The notes below the pieces were generated by a model. It was not told the DNA's origin. It worked only from the letters and a program-made list of their open reading frames with translations, and ran no database searches. From assembly GCA_020725005.1 (NCBI GenBank), contig DYFW01000002.1, forward strand, positions 12,914 through 66,423: 53,510 nucleotides of DNA. The letters are read 5' to 3'. The stretch is from Thiobacillus denitrificans. Its GTDB lineage: Bacteria; Pseudomonadota; Gammaproteobacteria; Burkholderiales; Thiobacillaceae. Position 1 is the stretch's first letter; each line of letters opens with the position of its first letter. Made by a program: the position numbers and the translations under genes. Shown here one piece after another: positions 44,942-53,510 of this stretch.

Positions 44942-46043
44942 CATAGACTTCCAGGGTTTTGCCGAGCATGCGCTCGAGAGTGAAGGGGTGCTCGGCAGGG
45001 ACTTCGGGGGGGTGCTCCAGCCAGCGGAGGGCCGTCTCCGCAGCTTCGCGGATGTGGCCAGCAGGAACGCCGCCGGCCGGCAGGATGGCCTGAAGCTGCT
45101 CGCGAACACCGCCGTGATTGTATCCAATGACGGGAACGCCGAGGCTCAGGGCTTCGACCGTGGTGCGCCCGAACGCCTCGGGTTCGCGCGACAGGGAAAA
45201 GACGATGCGCGAGATCGCCATGATCTCGCGCAGGTCGCTGCGGTGGCCGGCAAAGCTGATCCGGTCGGCGACGCCAAGGGCTTCGGCCTTGCTGCGCAGT
45301 TCGGCCAGAAAATGATCCTTGCGGTCCTTGGTTTCCCCGACGATGAGACCGTGAATATCGGGCGCGCTGTCCTTGATCAGGGCGAGCAGGTCGATGAAGT
45401 CTTCCTGGCCCTTCCAGCGCGTGATCCGGGCTGGCAGGGTCAGGAGCCGCTTGCCTTGCGTCTCGGGGTGGCGGGCATACCAGTTGTCGAGCCAGGCCTG
45501 CGACGGGCGATGGCGATAGGGGAATGCTGCCGGGTCGACGCCGCGGTAGATCAGGCGAAGCCTGGCCGGGTCGGTTGCCGGGTAATTCGCGAGGACGTAA
45601 TCGCGAATCATCTCGGAAATGACGATGACGCGCTCGCCCCGCGTCATGACGGCGCTGTAGGCGCTCACCGAATATGGGCCGTGCACGGTGGTGACGAAGC
45701 GCGGCCGCGTCATGGGGTCCATGCCGCGCCACGCGAGGTATGCGATCCACGCCGGGACGCGCGAGCGCGCGTGCACGATGTCGACCTGGTGCTCGATCAG
45801 GAAACGCCGCAGCCTGCCGACGAGCAGCAGCGTTTTCAGTGATTTCCTGCCGATCGGCCACTCGAAGTGCTCGGCACCGCTTGCGACCAGCGCGTCGACC
45901 AGGCGTCCGCCGCCCGACATCACCAGCGCGCGATGGCCGCGCTCGACCAGCGCCTGCGCGACTTCGAGCGTGCCGCGCTCGACGCCGCCGGACTGCAGCG
46001 CAGGCAGCACCTGCAGCACGGTCAGTTTGCGGGCTTCAGCCAT
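44913..46043 (-). CDS. Family 4 glycosyltransferase
   Basis: A 376-residue GT-B enzyme: VLQVLPALQSGGVERGTLEV near the N-terminus, HARSRVPAWIAYLAW, then donor-site motifs LPARITRWKGQEDFIDLL and EPEAFGRTTVEALSLGVPVI. It is close to LPS-core or O-antigen GT4 enzymes that lie beside waaL. It overlaps the ELM1 gene by 22 bases at its start and the ligase by 29 bases at its end, so ELM1-GT4-ligase-methyltransferase form one minus-strand operon. Confidence 0.88.
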   Translation of the reverse strand: MAEARKLTVLQVLPALQSGGVERGTLEVAQALVERGHRALVMSGGGRLVDALVASGAEHFEWPIGRKSLKTLLLVGRLRRFLIEHQVDIVHARSRVPAWIAYLAWRGMDPMTRPRFVTTVHGPYSVSAYSAVMTRGERVIVISEMIRDYVLANYPATDPARLRLIYRGVDPAAFPYRHRPSQAWLDNWYARHPETQGKRLLTLPARITRWKGQEDFIDLLALIKDSAPDIHGLIVGETKDRKDHFLAELRSKAEALGVADRISFAGHRSDLREIMAISRIVFSLSREPEAFGRTTVEALSLGVPVIGYNHGGVREQLQAILPAGGVPAGHIREAAETALRWLEHPPEVPAEHPFTLERMLGKTLEVYDELHSIDHA

Positions 46044-46939
46044 TGCAGGATCCAGGCGGCGCAGCGGTCGGCCTCGGCGAGCGGCTGCGTGTTGGGGTGG
46101 AGCGTGCCGTGGGCGCACCAGGTGACGAAGCGGGTGACGCGCGCAGCGTCGGCGAGTTCGGCGATCGCCCACCCGACGCGGCTCCGGGGATTCACCGGCA
46201 GATCGAACACGCCGACCGCGGCGCCGGCGGTGAGCGCCTCGTACACCATCGAGGCGCTGTCGGGCGTGACCCAGGCGAGGCCGCAGCCGGCGAGTTGCTG
46301 CGGCAGCCAGTCGGGGCCGGTGGCGGTGTGCGGCGCCACGGTGAGGTTTTGCGCGGCGGGCAGATCGGCGAGGAATTCCGCCGGCGTGCGGCGCGAGGTG
46401 GTCAGCGTCCATTGCACCTCGGGCGTGCGCGCGAGCACGCTTCTGATCTGCACCTGGACCGCGTCGCCGTCCCACTGGAAATGCGGCGATTCGCCGCCGA
46501 TCAGCATGAGTCCGCGCTGCGGGTCGCGTGCGGCGGCCGGGCGGAGGCGGTTGAGCGCGCCTTCGGTGACGAGGGTGCGCGCGTCGGCTGCAAGGCCGTC
46601 GTGGCGCGGCACGATGACGAGGTCGAAGCAGCGACGCGGCAGGCTGGGTTTCATCAGCACCACGGTGCGGCCGCCGCCGGCGCGACGGGCGGCGAGCAGG
46701 GTGAGATGGGTGGCGTGGCCGGCGCCGACGATCAGGTCGGGCGTGGGTGGCGTCCTGCCCGGCATGCGCTTCATGAGCCACGCCAGCGCGGCGCGCCAGA
46801 GGGGCAGGGCGGGGAGGCGGTGAATGTCGGCAGGCGTCGCGCGCGAGAGCGCTTCGGCCAGGCCCAGCGACTGGTTCAGATGCCCGGGCTTGCTGTCGCT
46901 GACGACCCAGACCACGAGCGGACGGGGGCTACCGTTCAC
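46022..46939 (-). CDS. ELM1/GtrOC1 family protein (putative glycosyltransferase fold)
   Basis: A 305-residue protein that begins VVWVVSDSKPGHLNQSLGLA and continues with DLIVGAGHATHLTLL, VLMKPSLPR and WVTPDSASMVYEALTAGAAV, typical of the ELM1 family (named after a plant mitochondrial fission factor). The end resembles the donor site of GT-B glycosyltransferases. Bacterial members sit in LPS clusters and are probably nucleoside-diphosphate-sugar transferases, but no activity is certain. GTG start overlapping the thiO stop (GTGA). Confidence 0.8.
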   Translation of the reverse strand: MNGSPRPLVVWVVSDSKPGHLNQSLGLAEALSRATPADIHRLPALPLWRAALAWLMKRMPGRTPPTPDLIVGAGHATHLTLLAARRAGGGRTVVLMKPSLPRRCFDLVIVPRHDGLAADARTLVTEGALNRLRPAAARDPQRGLMLIGGESPHFQWDGDAVQVQIRSVLARTPEVQWTLTTSRRTPAEFLADLPAAQNLTVAPHTATGPDWLPQQLAGCGLAWVTPDSASMVYEALTAGAAVGVFDLPVNPRSRVGWAIAELADAARVTRFVTWCAHGTLHPNTQPLAEADRCAAWILQWLKPAN

Positions 46940-48027
46940 AACGCACCCGTCCAGCGCCGCGTGAGCGCCGCTTCCCAGCGATACGGCGTGGGGTCGAGCG
47001 CGGGAGGCTTGCCCGCGATGAGGTCGGCGAGCAGCTCGGCCGCCGCCGGGGCCAGGGTCACGCCGTAGCGGTAGTGGCCGGTGTTGACGAAGACATTCTC
47101 GAAATCGGGGTGGCGGTCGATGACCGGGAAGTTGGCCGGTGCGCCCGGGCGCAGGCCCGCCCAGTGCTGCACCGGCGCGATCTTGGCCAGCGCCGGCAGC
47201 AGTGCGGCAGCTTCCGCGTGCAGGCGCGCGGCCGTGTCGCGGTTGGTCGACTTGTCGAACCCGGCGTCCTCCAGCGTGCTGCCGACGAGGAGGTGACCGT
47301 CGCGGCGCGGGATCAGGTACAGCCCGCGGCGATACAGGATGGTGTCGAGCGCGCCGGGTTCGAGCCTGAACAGCAGCATCTGGCCGCGGATCGGGCGGAT
47401 ATTGGGCGGCGGCACGAGCCCCGCCAGCCCCAGTCCCGACCAGGCGCCGGCCGCCAGTACCACGGTGTCGGCCGGCAAGGTGCCGGTTTCGGTCTGCACC
47501 GCGGTCACGCGTCCGCGCTCGCTGAGCACGCCGGTCGCCGCGCAATGCTCGCGCAGCGTGCCGCCGGCGTTCAGCACCGCGGCGCGTAGCGCGGCGATCA
47601 GGCGCGGGTTGCGCACCTGCGCGATTTCCGGCAGCCACAGGCTGCCATCGGCCCGGGGCTCGACCGCCAGGCCGTGCGCGGCGCCCCAGGCCAGCGCCGC
47701 GTCGGGCGCCTCGGCGTCGAGTACCCGCATGCCGCAGCGCCAGTATTCGGCGGCGAGGCCTGAGCGGGCCTCCACGTCCGCCACCCAGCCGGCAAAGGCC
47801 TGCATCGAACGCAGCGCCAGCGCGCTAACCGCCTCGGCGTAGTCCCAGGGCAACAGCGGCGACAGAATGCCGCCGCCCGCCCAGGATGACTCGCGGCCGG
47901 CCTCGCCCCGCTCCAGCACGCTGACCGCATGGCCGCGACCGAGCAGGGCGAGCGCCGTGCTCAAGCCCGAGACGCCGGCGCCGATCACGACGGCCGTCGC
48001 TTGCCCCCGCCGGGGTAACTTATCCAC
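46936..48027 (-). CDS. thiO: Glycine oxidase ThiO
   Basis: A 363-residue FAD-dependent oxidase that makes iminoglycine for the thiazole part of thiamine. FAD-binding VVIGAGVSGLSTALALLGRG lies at residues 13-32, with GQMLLFRLEPG in the middle and the C-terminal NVFVNTGHYRYGVTLAP. It starts with GTG. No thiamine riboswitch is seen upstream, and no other thi genes are in the window. It leads the minus-strand LPS operon through a four-base overlap, although its job is unrelated. Confidence 0.9.
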   Translation of the reverse strand: MDKLPRRGQATAVVIGAGVSGLSTALALLGRGHAVSVLERGEAGRESSWAGGGILSPLLPWDYAEAVSALALRSMQAFAGWVADVEARSGLAAEYWRCGMRVLDAEAPDAALAWGAAHGLAVEPRADGSLWLPEIAQVRNPRLIAALRAAVLNAGGTLREHCAATGVLSERGRVTAVQTETGTLPADTVVLAAGAWSGLGLAGLVPPPNIRPIRGQMLLFRLEPGALDTILYRRGLYLIPRRDGHLLVGSTLEDAGFDKSTNRDTAARLHAEAAALLPALAKIAPVQHWAGLRPGAPANFPVIDRHPDFENVFVNTGHYRYGVTLAPAAAELLADLIAGKPPALDPTPYRWEAALTRRWTGAL

Positions 48028-48037
48028 AGGCGGCGCC

Positions 48038-48053
48038 TACGACTAAAGTCGTA
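48038..48053. promoter_or_regulatory. Palindrome between thiO and the pilin operon
   Basis: TACGACT-AA-AGTCGTA, a perfect 7-bp inverted repeat, lies in the 89-base divergent gap. A second one, CCAAGC..GCTTGG, lies at 48076-48098. Either could be an operator or just a leader hairpin. I see no sigma-54 or strong sigma-70 promoter in this gap. Confidence 0.3.
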
Positions 48054-48116
48054 TGGCGGTGCGCCCGCCGCTGGTCCAAGCTGGAAATCCTGGCTTGGAG
48101 GAAGGGGGGGCGGGAT

Positions 48117-48638
48117 ATGAAAAATACAGGCGTCACGCTGGTCGAGTTGCTGGTTGTGCTGGCAGTGGCCTCGATTTTATTGGCGATTGCCGTTCCGGGC
48201 TACGCTTATCTCGCTGGCACCAGCCGGCTCGCGGCAGTGACCAACGATTTCGTGGCCGCGCTTCACCTGGCGCGGTCCGAGGCGATCAAGCGGGGCATGC
48301 GCGTCACCGTCTGCAAGACACGCAACCCCCAGGCTGCCGCGCCGGCCTGCGACGCTGGCGCTGCCTGGGAACAGGGCTGGCTGGTCTTCGTCGACGGCGG
48401 GACACGCGGCGCCTTCGATTCGAACGACATCCTGCTGCGGACGCAGGGACGCGTGGCGGGCGTCATTTTTACGCCGCCGCAAAACTACAGCCGCTACGTC
48501 AGCTACCTGCCGAGCGGTACCCCCCAGGGGTCGGGCAATCTGGCAAACGGCACCCTGAGCCTCTGCGCCACGGGCAGCCGGCGCGACATCGTGATCAACA
48601 ATGCGGGCCGCCTGCGGCTCGTCACCGGTACCTGTTGA
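48117..48638 (+). CDS. GspH/FimT-type minor pilin
   Basis: A 173-residue type IV prepilin-like protein. The leader is cut after Gly5, before VTLVELLVVLAVASILLAIA, with Glu at position 5 of the mature protein; the usual Phe1 is replaced by Val. The globular part (NDFVAALHLARSEAIKRGMR, VTVC) matches GspH/FimT. It would be a minor or priming pilin of the type IV pilus. It begins the minor pilin operon, 89 bases from the divergent thiO gene. Confidence 0.87.
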   Translation: MKNTGVTLVELLVVLAVASILLAIAVPGYAYLAGTSRLAAVTNDFVAALHLARSEAIKRGMRVTVCKTRNPQAAAPACDAGAAWEQGWLVFVDGGTRGAFDSNDILLRTQGRVAGVIFTPPQNYSRYVSYLPSGTPQGSGNLANGTLSLCATGSRRDIVINNAGRLRLVTGTC

Positions 48639-48806
48639 CCGCCTCAAGTTGGGCGCCAGCCAGACGTTATGACGCATGAGGTCGAAAACGGCCGGGGTGC
48701 GCGCCAACCGTTCGGCAAGCCATTTCCGCCGCCTGTCCCGCAAGGGTGGACACCACCCGCGGCGGCTGCGTACCGTGTAAAACGTGAAAACAGGAAATTG
48801 AACATC

Positions 48807-49298
48807 ATGCCCGCTGCCCCCGTCGCATCGCGTGGTTTTACCCTGGTCGAGCTGATGGTCGTGCTCGCCGTGCTCGGCATCGTGCTCGGCATCGCGATTC
48901 CGAACTTCCAGCGCGTGGTCGTCAGCAACCGCATGGCCGCGCAGGCCAACGACGTGATCACAGCCTTCAGCCTGGCCCGCAGCGAGGCGGTCAAGCGCGC
49001 CGCGCAGGTCACCGTGTGCGCCAGCAGCGACCGCGCCACCTGCACCGGCGGTTGGGCGCAGGGCTGGATTGTCCGCGACGCGGCCGGCAACGTGCTGCGC
49101 GTGTTCGGCCCCCTGTCCGGCAACAGCACCCTGGCCGGGGCGCCCCAGATCGTTTTCACCGCCACCGGCGGGACCACCTTGCTTGCGGGCACCATGCTGC
49201 TGCTGTGCCCGCCCGCGCCGGCAGTCGTCGAGGGGCGGGCAATCGAAATCGAACGCTCGGGCCGTCCGCGCGTTGCCAACACCAACCTCTGCCCATGA
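48807..49298 (+). CDS. GspH/FimT-type minor pilin, second copy
   Basis: A 163-residue prepilin: leader ending ASRG, then FTLVELMVVLAVLGIVLGIA with Glu5. The body (NDVITAFSLARSEAVKRAAQ, VTVCASSD) is closely similar to the previous gene, so the two arose by duplication or serve as paralogous FimT/FimU-type pilins. The ATG at 48807 gives a standard leader; the frame is open further upstream but without pilin sequence. Four-base overlap with pilV (ATGA). Confidence 0.87.
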   Translation: MPAAPVASRGFTLVELMVVLAVLGIVLGIAIPNFQRVVVSNRMAAQANDVITAFSLARSEAVKRAAQVTVCASSDRATCTGGWAQGWIVRDAAGNVLRVFGPLSGNSTLAGAPQIVFTATGGTTLLAGTMLLLCPPAPAVVEGRAIEIERSGRPRVANTNLCP

Positions 49299-49756
49299 CG
49301 ACGATGAAGACGCAATCCGGATTCACCCTCCTCGAAGTGATGGTCGCCATGGTCGTGCTGTCCATCGGCCTGCTCGGCCTCGCCGGCCTCATGGCCTCCA
49401 GCATGCGCAACAACCAAGGCGCCTATCACCGCACCCAGGCCACCTGGCTGGCTTACGACGCGCTCGACCGGGTGCGGGCGAACCGTGCGCCGGCGTTGGC
49501 GGGCGCCTACGCGGGCGCGGCGGCGCTGGGCAACCCGGCGGTCTGCGCGCCGCTGGCCGCGCCTGCTGGCGCCAGCATCGCCGCCCAGGACATCGCGGCC
49601 TGGAAAAACGCGCTCAATTGCGCCTTGCCGGCCGGGGACGGTTCCATCGTCGTCGACGCCGCCACCGGGCGCGTCACCGTCACCGTGCAGTGGGACGACG
49701 GGCGCGGCACCGGCGGCGCGGCCGCCCAGCAATTCATCGTCCAGAGCGCCTTATGA
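49295..49756 (+). CDS. pilV: Minor pilin PilV
   Basis: A 153-residue prepilin with leader MTTMKTQSG and mature start FTLLEVMVAMVVLSIGLLGL, the typical PilV opening. Then follow AGLMASSMRNNQGAYHRTQA and an Ala-rich globular part. PilV is a minor pilin that, with PilW, PilX, FimU and PilY1, primes pilus assembly. It overlaps its neighbours by four bases on both sides. Confidence 0.88.
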   Translation: MTTMKTQSGFTLLEVMVAMVVLSIGLLGLAGLMASSMRNNQGAYHRTQATWLAYDALDRVRANRAPALAGAYAGAAALGNPAVCAPLAAPAGASIAAQDIAAWKNALNCALPAGDGSIVVDAATGRVTVTVQWDDGRGTGGAAAQQFIVQSAL

Positions 49757-50799
49757 AAACGACACACCGCCCCCCCTCGCATGCAAAGCCGGCCCGGTCG
49801 ATGGCGGGTTTCGGACTGGTCGAGGTCATGGTGGCCCTCGTTATCGGGCTCATCCTGCTCGGCGGCATCGGTGCCGTGTTCCTGGGCGCCAAACAGACCT
49901 TCCGTACCCAGGACGACTTCTCGCGCATCCAGGAAAACGTGCGCTACGCCCTCGATACCATCGGGGTCGACGTCAGGATGGCGGGCTACGCCGGCTGCGT
50001 GAACCTCGCAGCGATCGACCCGAACAACCCGACGGCGCCCCCACCGATCGGCGTGATCGCGAACAACCCGCCGGCGCTCGGCCTGGATCAGGGGCTGCGC
50101 GGCTATGTCGGCGGCGTCTGGGCCGCGACGGGCGCGGCGCCGGCCAACTGGGTCGCCGGCACCGGCGTGCTCGAGGTCATTCGCGCAGCCAATGCGGGCG
50201 TCACGCTCACCGGCAACCTCACGCCGACCAATGCGAACGTCCAGATCACCGGCAACCCCCATAATTTCGTCGCCGGCGAGGCCCTTGTTGTGTCGAACTG
50301 CGAGACCGCCGACCTGTTCCGCGCGACCACCGTATCCAACAGCGGGGGCATGGTGACCATCGCGCACAGCAATGCCCAGAACACCGCGAACTTCACTGTC
50401 AACCAGTACCAGAACGGCGCCGAGGTGTTCCGCATCGCCAACACCGTCTATTTCATTGGCACCAACCCGGCCGGCAATCCTGCGCTGTACCGCAGGAACT
50501 TCGACGGCGCCACCGAGGAACTGGTCGAGAACGTCGAGGACATGGTGATGCGCTTCGGCATCGACACCAACAACGATTTCATCGTCGACAACTACGTCGC
50601 CGCCGCCGGCGTGGCCAACTGGCGCCAGGTGCTCACCGCGCGCATCAGCTTGGTGTTCCGCAGCAACAATGCCAACGTTGCCACCCAGAACCAGGCGTCC
50701 TACGTGGTCGAGTACACCACGGTGAACCTGCCGGTTGCCGATCGCCGGCTGCGCCAGGTCGCCACCGCCACCTTCGGCGTGCGCAACCGCCTGCCTTGA
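49753..50799 (+). CDS. pilW: Minor pilin PilW
   Basis: A 348-residue prepilin. After a leader of about 19 residues ending SMAG the mature protein begins FGLVEVMVALVIGLILLGGI. The large C-terminal domain contains FSRIQENVRYALDTIGVDVR and two cysteines likely to form a disulfide (YAGCVNL and VSNCETA). Length and order after pilV match PilW. Its stop lies just before the pilX ribosome binding site. Confidence 0.88.
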   Translation: MKTTHRPPSHAKPARSMAGFGLVEVMVALVIGLILLGGIGAVFLGAKQTFRTQDDFSRIQENVRYALDTIGVDVRMAGYAGCVNLAAIDPNNPTAPPPIGVIANNPPALGLDQGLRGYVGGVWAATGAAPANWVAGTGVLEVIRAANAGVTLTGNLTPTNANVQITGNPHNFVAGEALVVSNCETADLFRATTVSNSGGMVTIAHSNAQNTANFTVNQYQNGAEVFRIANTVYFIGTNPAGNPALYRRNFDGATEELVENVEDMVMRFGIDTNNDFIVDNYVAAAGVANWRQVLTARISLVFRSNNANVATQNQASYVVEYTTVNLPVADRRLRQVATATFGVRNRLP

Positions 50800-50807
50800 G
50801 GATGACC

Positions 50808-51332
50808 ATGAAAACCCGCCGTAGACCGCTTCCGACATCCGTCCGCCAGCAGTCGGGCGCTGCGCTGATCACCGGCCTCGTCCTGATGGTGGTCCTTACC
50901 CTCATCACCATCGCCGCGCTGCGCACGACCACGCTGGAAGAACTCATGGCGCGCAACGCGCGCGACCGCGATCTGGCTTTCCAGGCCGCCGAAGCCGCCC
51001 TGCGCGCGGGCGAGTTGGAATTGCAGGGCGCCGTGGCGCCGGCGCTGGCGCCGAACACGGGACGCACGCCACGCATCACCGACGGCTCGCGCCCGGAATA
51101 CTGGACGGGTACCCATCCGTGGGCCACGCAGTCGGTTGCCATGACCTGGCAGCCGCAGGACACCAGCGCCCCCCCGCGTTACGTCATCGAATTGCTGCAG
51201 ACCGGCGCCATGGGCGGCGGCACCCTCGGCTTCGGGCCGCTCACCGATCGCGGCGTGTACCGGGTCACCGCGCGCGGCGCGGGCAGCAGCGCGAATACCT
51301 TCGTGATTCTGCAGGCGGTCTATCAACGATAG
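50808..51332 (+). CDS. pilX: Minor pilin PilX
   Basis: A 174-residue protein with a long basic leader ending QQSG and mature start AALITGLVLMVVLTLITIAA. It lacks Glu5, as is normal for PilX/GspK-type pilins. Then follows LEELMARNARDRDLAFQAAE, a typical PilX segment. The ATG at 50808 has GAGG six bases upstream; an ATG at 50802 lies too close to it. A small unknown gene separates it from pilY1, where direct adjacency is more usual. Confidence 0.87.
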   Translation: MKTRRRPLPTSVRQQSGAALITGLVLMVVLTLITIAALRTTTLEELMARNARDRDLAFQAAEAALRAGELELQGAVAPALAPNTGRTPRITDGSRPEYWTGTHPWATQSVAMTWQPQDTSAPPRYVIELLQTGAMGGGTLGFGPLTDRGVYRVTARGAGSSANTFVILQAVYQR

Positions 51333-51344
51333 GAAGGAACGAAC

Positions 51345-51680
51345 ATGTCGCTCAAAGGGATTCTTCATGCAGCCGCTGCGGTCGGCTTGGGAACGCTGCT
51401 GGCGGGATCGGTGGCTGCCGCCGGCATGGTCGTTGGCAAGGTGACGGCCGTCGATCCGTCGCGCGACACGATCACGATCAACGGCATCAGGTTCGAACTG
51501 AGTGACGCGGCCAGGCGCGAATTGCTCAGCCGCTTCATCGAGGTCAAGCCGGGGCTGGCGGTAAGTTTCGAGTCGAACGGCGATCAGCTGTTACGCATCC
51601 GGCCTGTGCAGGGCGGCGCGGATTTTCCCGTGCTGGCGCCGCCGGGCCCGGCAGGAAGCCCGGGCGCGCCGGGGCGGTAG
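51345..51680 (+). CDS. Small secreted protein of unknown function in the pilus operon
   Basis: A 111-residue protein with a signal peptide (GLGTLLAGSVAAAG), a short beta-rich domain (VVGKVTAVDPSRDTITINGI, RFELS) that resembles a small OB-like barrel, and a Pro/Gly-rich tail ending GSPGAPGR. No family recognised with confidence. It starts 12 bases after pilX and ends 54 bases before pilY1, so it is probably co-expressed and may assist PilY1 or pilin handling in the periplasm. Confidence 0.65.
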   Translation: MSLKGILHAAAAVGLGTLLAGSVAAAGMVVGKVTAVDPSRDTITINGIRFELSDAARRELLSRFIEVKPGLAVSFESNGDQLLRIRPVQGGADFPVLAPPGPAGSPGAPGR

Positions 51681-51734
51681 CACGGGCATGCGACGTCAGT
51701 CCATTGCCGACGACCACGATTCCAGGAGCAGAAC

Positions 51735-53510
51735 ATGCAAACCCAAACCGAATCCCTGAACACCGCGCGCCATGGCGGCGGCCGCAAGGCTGTCGCTTAT
51801 GGCGTCGCGCTGTCCATGCTGGTTTCTCCCATCCTGTCGACGTCGGCCTACGCAGCGCTCGCGGACTCTCCCCTCTACCTCACCAGTGCGGCCGAGCCCA
51901 ACATCATGTTCGTGCTGGATGATTCGGGTTCCATGCAATGGGAAGCGATGCCGGATGACATCACCAGTTTTGCGTATCTTTATCCGCGCCCGGCCGGGCT
52001 CTATGGTAGTACCGATTATGGAAATTATGTTCCCGATTTTGGCAGTGCCAATATCTACAACGTCCGGATGCGTTCCCCGCACATCAACAAGGTGTACTAC
52101 AACCCGGCGGTGACGTACACGCCCTGGGTCGATGCGAACAACGTGTCGCGCGGCAATGCGACGCCGACGTGCGCGCGCTACAATCCGGAACTGACGTTGT
52201 CACCCAATTGCCTGGACTTGACGACCAACCAGACGGTCAACCTGAGCGGCTCGGACTGGTGGTACGGCAGCACTGGCTGGTATCAGGGCAACCACACGTT
52301 CTACCCGGCAACGTATTATCGCTACGACGGCGGGAACGATTCGAACCTGTCCAGCTATACCGAAATCAAGATCATCAGCAGCACCCCGACCTACACGGGG
52401 GAGGGCCGCACCGCGCGCACCGACTGCACGGCGGGCATCTGCACCTACGCGCAGGAAATCCAGAATTTCGCCAACTGGTTTACCTACTATCGCTCGCGCG
52501 TCCTGTCGGCGCGCGCGGGCATCGGCAAGGCGTTCGCCCGGCTGGGCACCAACCTGCGGGTGGGGTTCGGCGCGATCAACAAGGGGGCATCCACGGTCGA
52601 CGGGGTTTCCACGTCCACCATCATCAACGGGGTGAGGCCGTTCTCGGGCTCGGATCGCACGGCCTTCTTCAACATCCTTTACGGCCATCCGATCCCGGCC
52701 GCCGGGACGCCGCTGCGCAGCGCGCTCGACGATGCCGGCCAGTATTACTCGCGCACCGACAATCGTGGCCCCTGGGGCAACACGCCGGGGACCGACGACG
52801 GCGTGGCGACCAACACCCACGCGCAGTGCCGCCAGAGCTACACGATCCTGATGACCGATGGTTACTGGAACGGCGCCCAGGCAAACACCGCCGCCGCGCG
52901 GGCGAACGTCGACGGCACCGGTGGCCCGACGCAGACTCGCCCGAGTGGTGCGCCGTATACCTATGCAGCCATATCGCCCTTTGCCGACGGCCACAGCAAC
53001 ACGCTGGCCGACGTGGCGATGTACTACTGGAAGAACGACCTGCGCAGCGACCTCGACAATTCGGTGCCGGTGAGCACGATCAATCCCGCCTTCTGGCAGC
53101 ACATGTCGACTTTCGGCGTCGGCCTCGGCGTGACCGGCTCCGTGAATCCGAACGACGCCTTCAATGCGATTACCTCGGGGGCCAATATCACCTGGCCGGA
53201 CCCGACCACCAGCAACGCGGCGAAACTGGACGATCTCCTGCACGCCTCGGTGAACGGACGCGGCGGATTTTTCAGCGCAGCCGATCCGGTGGCGTTCGCG
53301 AACGAGCTGGCCGGCGTGCTGAATACCATCCAGAACCGCGCCAGCGCGTCATCGGCCGCGGTCGCGTCGAACTCCTCCCGCCTGACCTCGACCACGCATC
53401 TCTACCAAGCCCTGTTCAGCCCGCTCAACTGGAGCGGCCAGCTGAAAGCCTTTCCTCTGCAGACGGGTGGCGTGGTCGGCGCGGCAGTATGGGATGCGGC
53501 GGATGTCATT
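51735..53510 (+). CDS. pilY1: PilY1-type pilus adhesin/tip protein, 5' part
   Basis: The frame is open from the ATG at 51735 (AGGAGC upstream) to the window end, 592 codons. After a long signal peptide (cleavage near residue 40, SAYA) comes a von Willebrand A-type domain: NIMFVLDDSGSM with the MIDAS residues Asp62, Ser64 and Ser66, then TPLRSALDDAGQYYSR and SYTILMTDGYWNG. The C-terminal beta-propeller typical of PilY1 is only just beginning (TTHLYQALFSPLNWSGQLKA). PilY1 forms the pilus tip complex with the minor pilins coded upstream. Confidence 0.9.
   Translation, partial: MQTQTESLNTARHGGGRKAVAYGVALSMLVSPILSTSAYAALADSPLYLTSAAEPNIMFVLDDSGSMQWEAMPDDITSFAYLYPRPAGLYGSTDYGNYVPDFGSANIYNVRMRSPHINKVYYNPAVTYTPWVDANNVSRGNATPTCARYNPELTLSPNCLDLTTNQTVNLSGSDWWYGSTGWYQGNHTFYPATYYRYDGGNDSNLSSYTEIKIISSTPTYTGEGRTARTDCTAGICTYAQEIQNFANWFTYYRSRVLSARAGIGKAFARLGTNLRVGFGAINKGASTVDGVSTSTIINGVRPFSGSDRTAFFNILYGHPIPAAGTPLRSALDDAGQYYSRTDNRGPWGNTPGTDDGVATNTHAQCRQSYTILMTDGYWNGAQANTAAARANVDGTGGPTQTRPSGAPYTYAAISPFADGHSNTLADVAMYYWKNDLRSDLDNSVPVSTINPAFWQHMSTFGVGLGVTGSVNPNDAFNAITSGANITWPDPTTSNAAKLDDLLHASVNGRGGFFSAADPVAFANELAGVLNTIQNRASASSAAVASNSSRLTSTTHLYQALFSPLNWSGQLKAFPLQTGGVVGAAVWDAADVI

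Noticed and set aside
48020..48028. Perfect DnaA box (TTATCCACA) at the thiO start
   Set aside because: It is single, is formed by the first thiO codons, and no other boxes, AT-rich unwinding region or dnaA/dnaN genes are near. Chance is sufficient.

Overview
The window is GC-rich chromosomal DNA from a Gram-negative bacterium. Gene order and content (dedD-cvpA-purF-metZ, an mla operon running into an ABC exporter, ibaG, murA and hisG, and a short-form HisG) point to a betaproteobacterium, most likely of the Thiobacillus/Nitrosomonadales type. That placement is inferred from synteny and protein style. No rRNA, tRNA or CRISPR array was seen.

Layout. (1) 1-9623, housekeeping: the end of a SPOR protein, cvpA, purF, metZ, a secreted unknown, then on the minus strand lpxH, ppiB, a Csd6-like L,D-transpeptidase and a TPR protein, then cysS on the plus strand with a short DUF72-like gene. 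(2) 9695-15753, lipid transport: mlaF-E-D, a TolC-family gene where mlaA might be expected, mlaC, mlaB, then a two-gene ABC exporter; almost every junction overlaps. (3) 15754-19115: a palindromic repeat, ibaG, murA, an inserted MNT/HepT toxin-antitoxin pair and hisG. (4) 19116-46939, a surface-polysaccharide (O-antigen/LPS) locus. It opens with an in-frame fusion of an IS30 transposase start to the back half of a GDP-fucose synthase. It continues with a flippase, three methyltransferase-fold proteins, a GT11 fucosyltransferase, a probable polymerase, a GT2, asparagine synthase, a GT4, a UPF0175/DUF3368 toxin-antitoxin pair, a WbpV-like reductase, a Phd/PIN pair, a second copy of the palindromic repeat, and WbpL- and WbpM-like enzymes. 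Then come an SGNH protein with an SxtJ/DUF5989/carbamoyltransferase set, a GT10 fucosyltransferase, FkbM and further glycosyltransferases, a CmcI-like methyltransferase, an O-antigen ligase, a GT4 and an ELM1-type protein. (5) 46936-53510: thiO on the minus strand, then a type IV pilus minor-pilin operon (fimT-like, a second GspH-type pilin, pilV, pilW, pilX, an unknown gene and the start of pilY1).

How it fits together. The polysaccharide genes form a fairly complete Wzx/Wzy-type pathway. WbpM and WbpV would make a 6-deoxy-HexNAc donor (UDP-QuiNAc or similar) and WbpL would load it on undecaprenyl phosphate. Glycosyltransferases and decorating enzymes (fucosyl, methyl, carbamoyl, amide) would extend it, the flippase and polymerase would export and polymerise it, and the WaaL-like ligase would attach it to lipid A-core. 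The stretch from about 19.9 to 26.6 kb, and the FkbM gene at 40.1 kb, are visibly AT-richer than the flanks, which suggests transfer.

The most unusual pattern is that two of the three toxin-antitoxin modules lie directly behind a short remnant resembling the start of the very gene that follows intact (hisG and the WbpV-like gene). This looks like repeated insertion of toxin-antitoxin modules at gene starts in and beside a surface-antigen locus.
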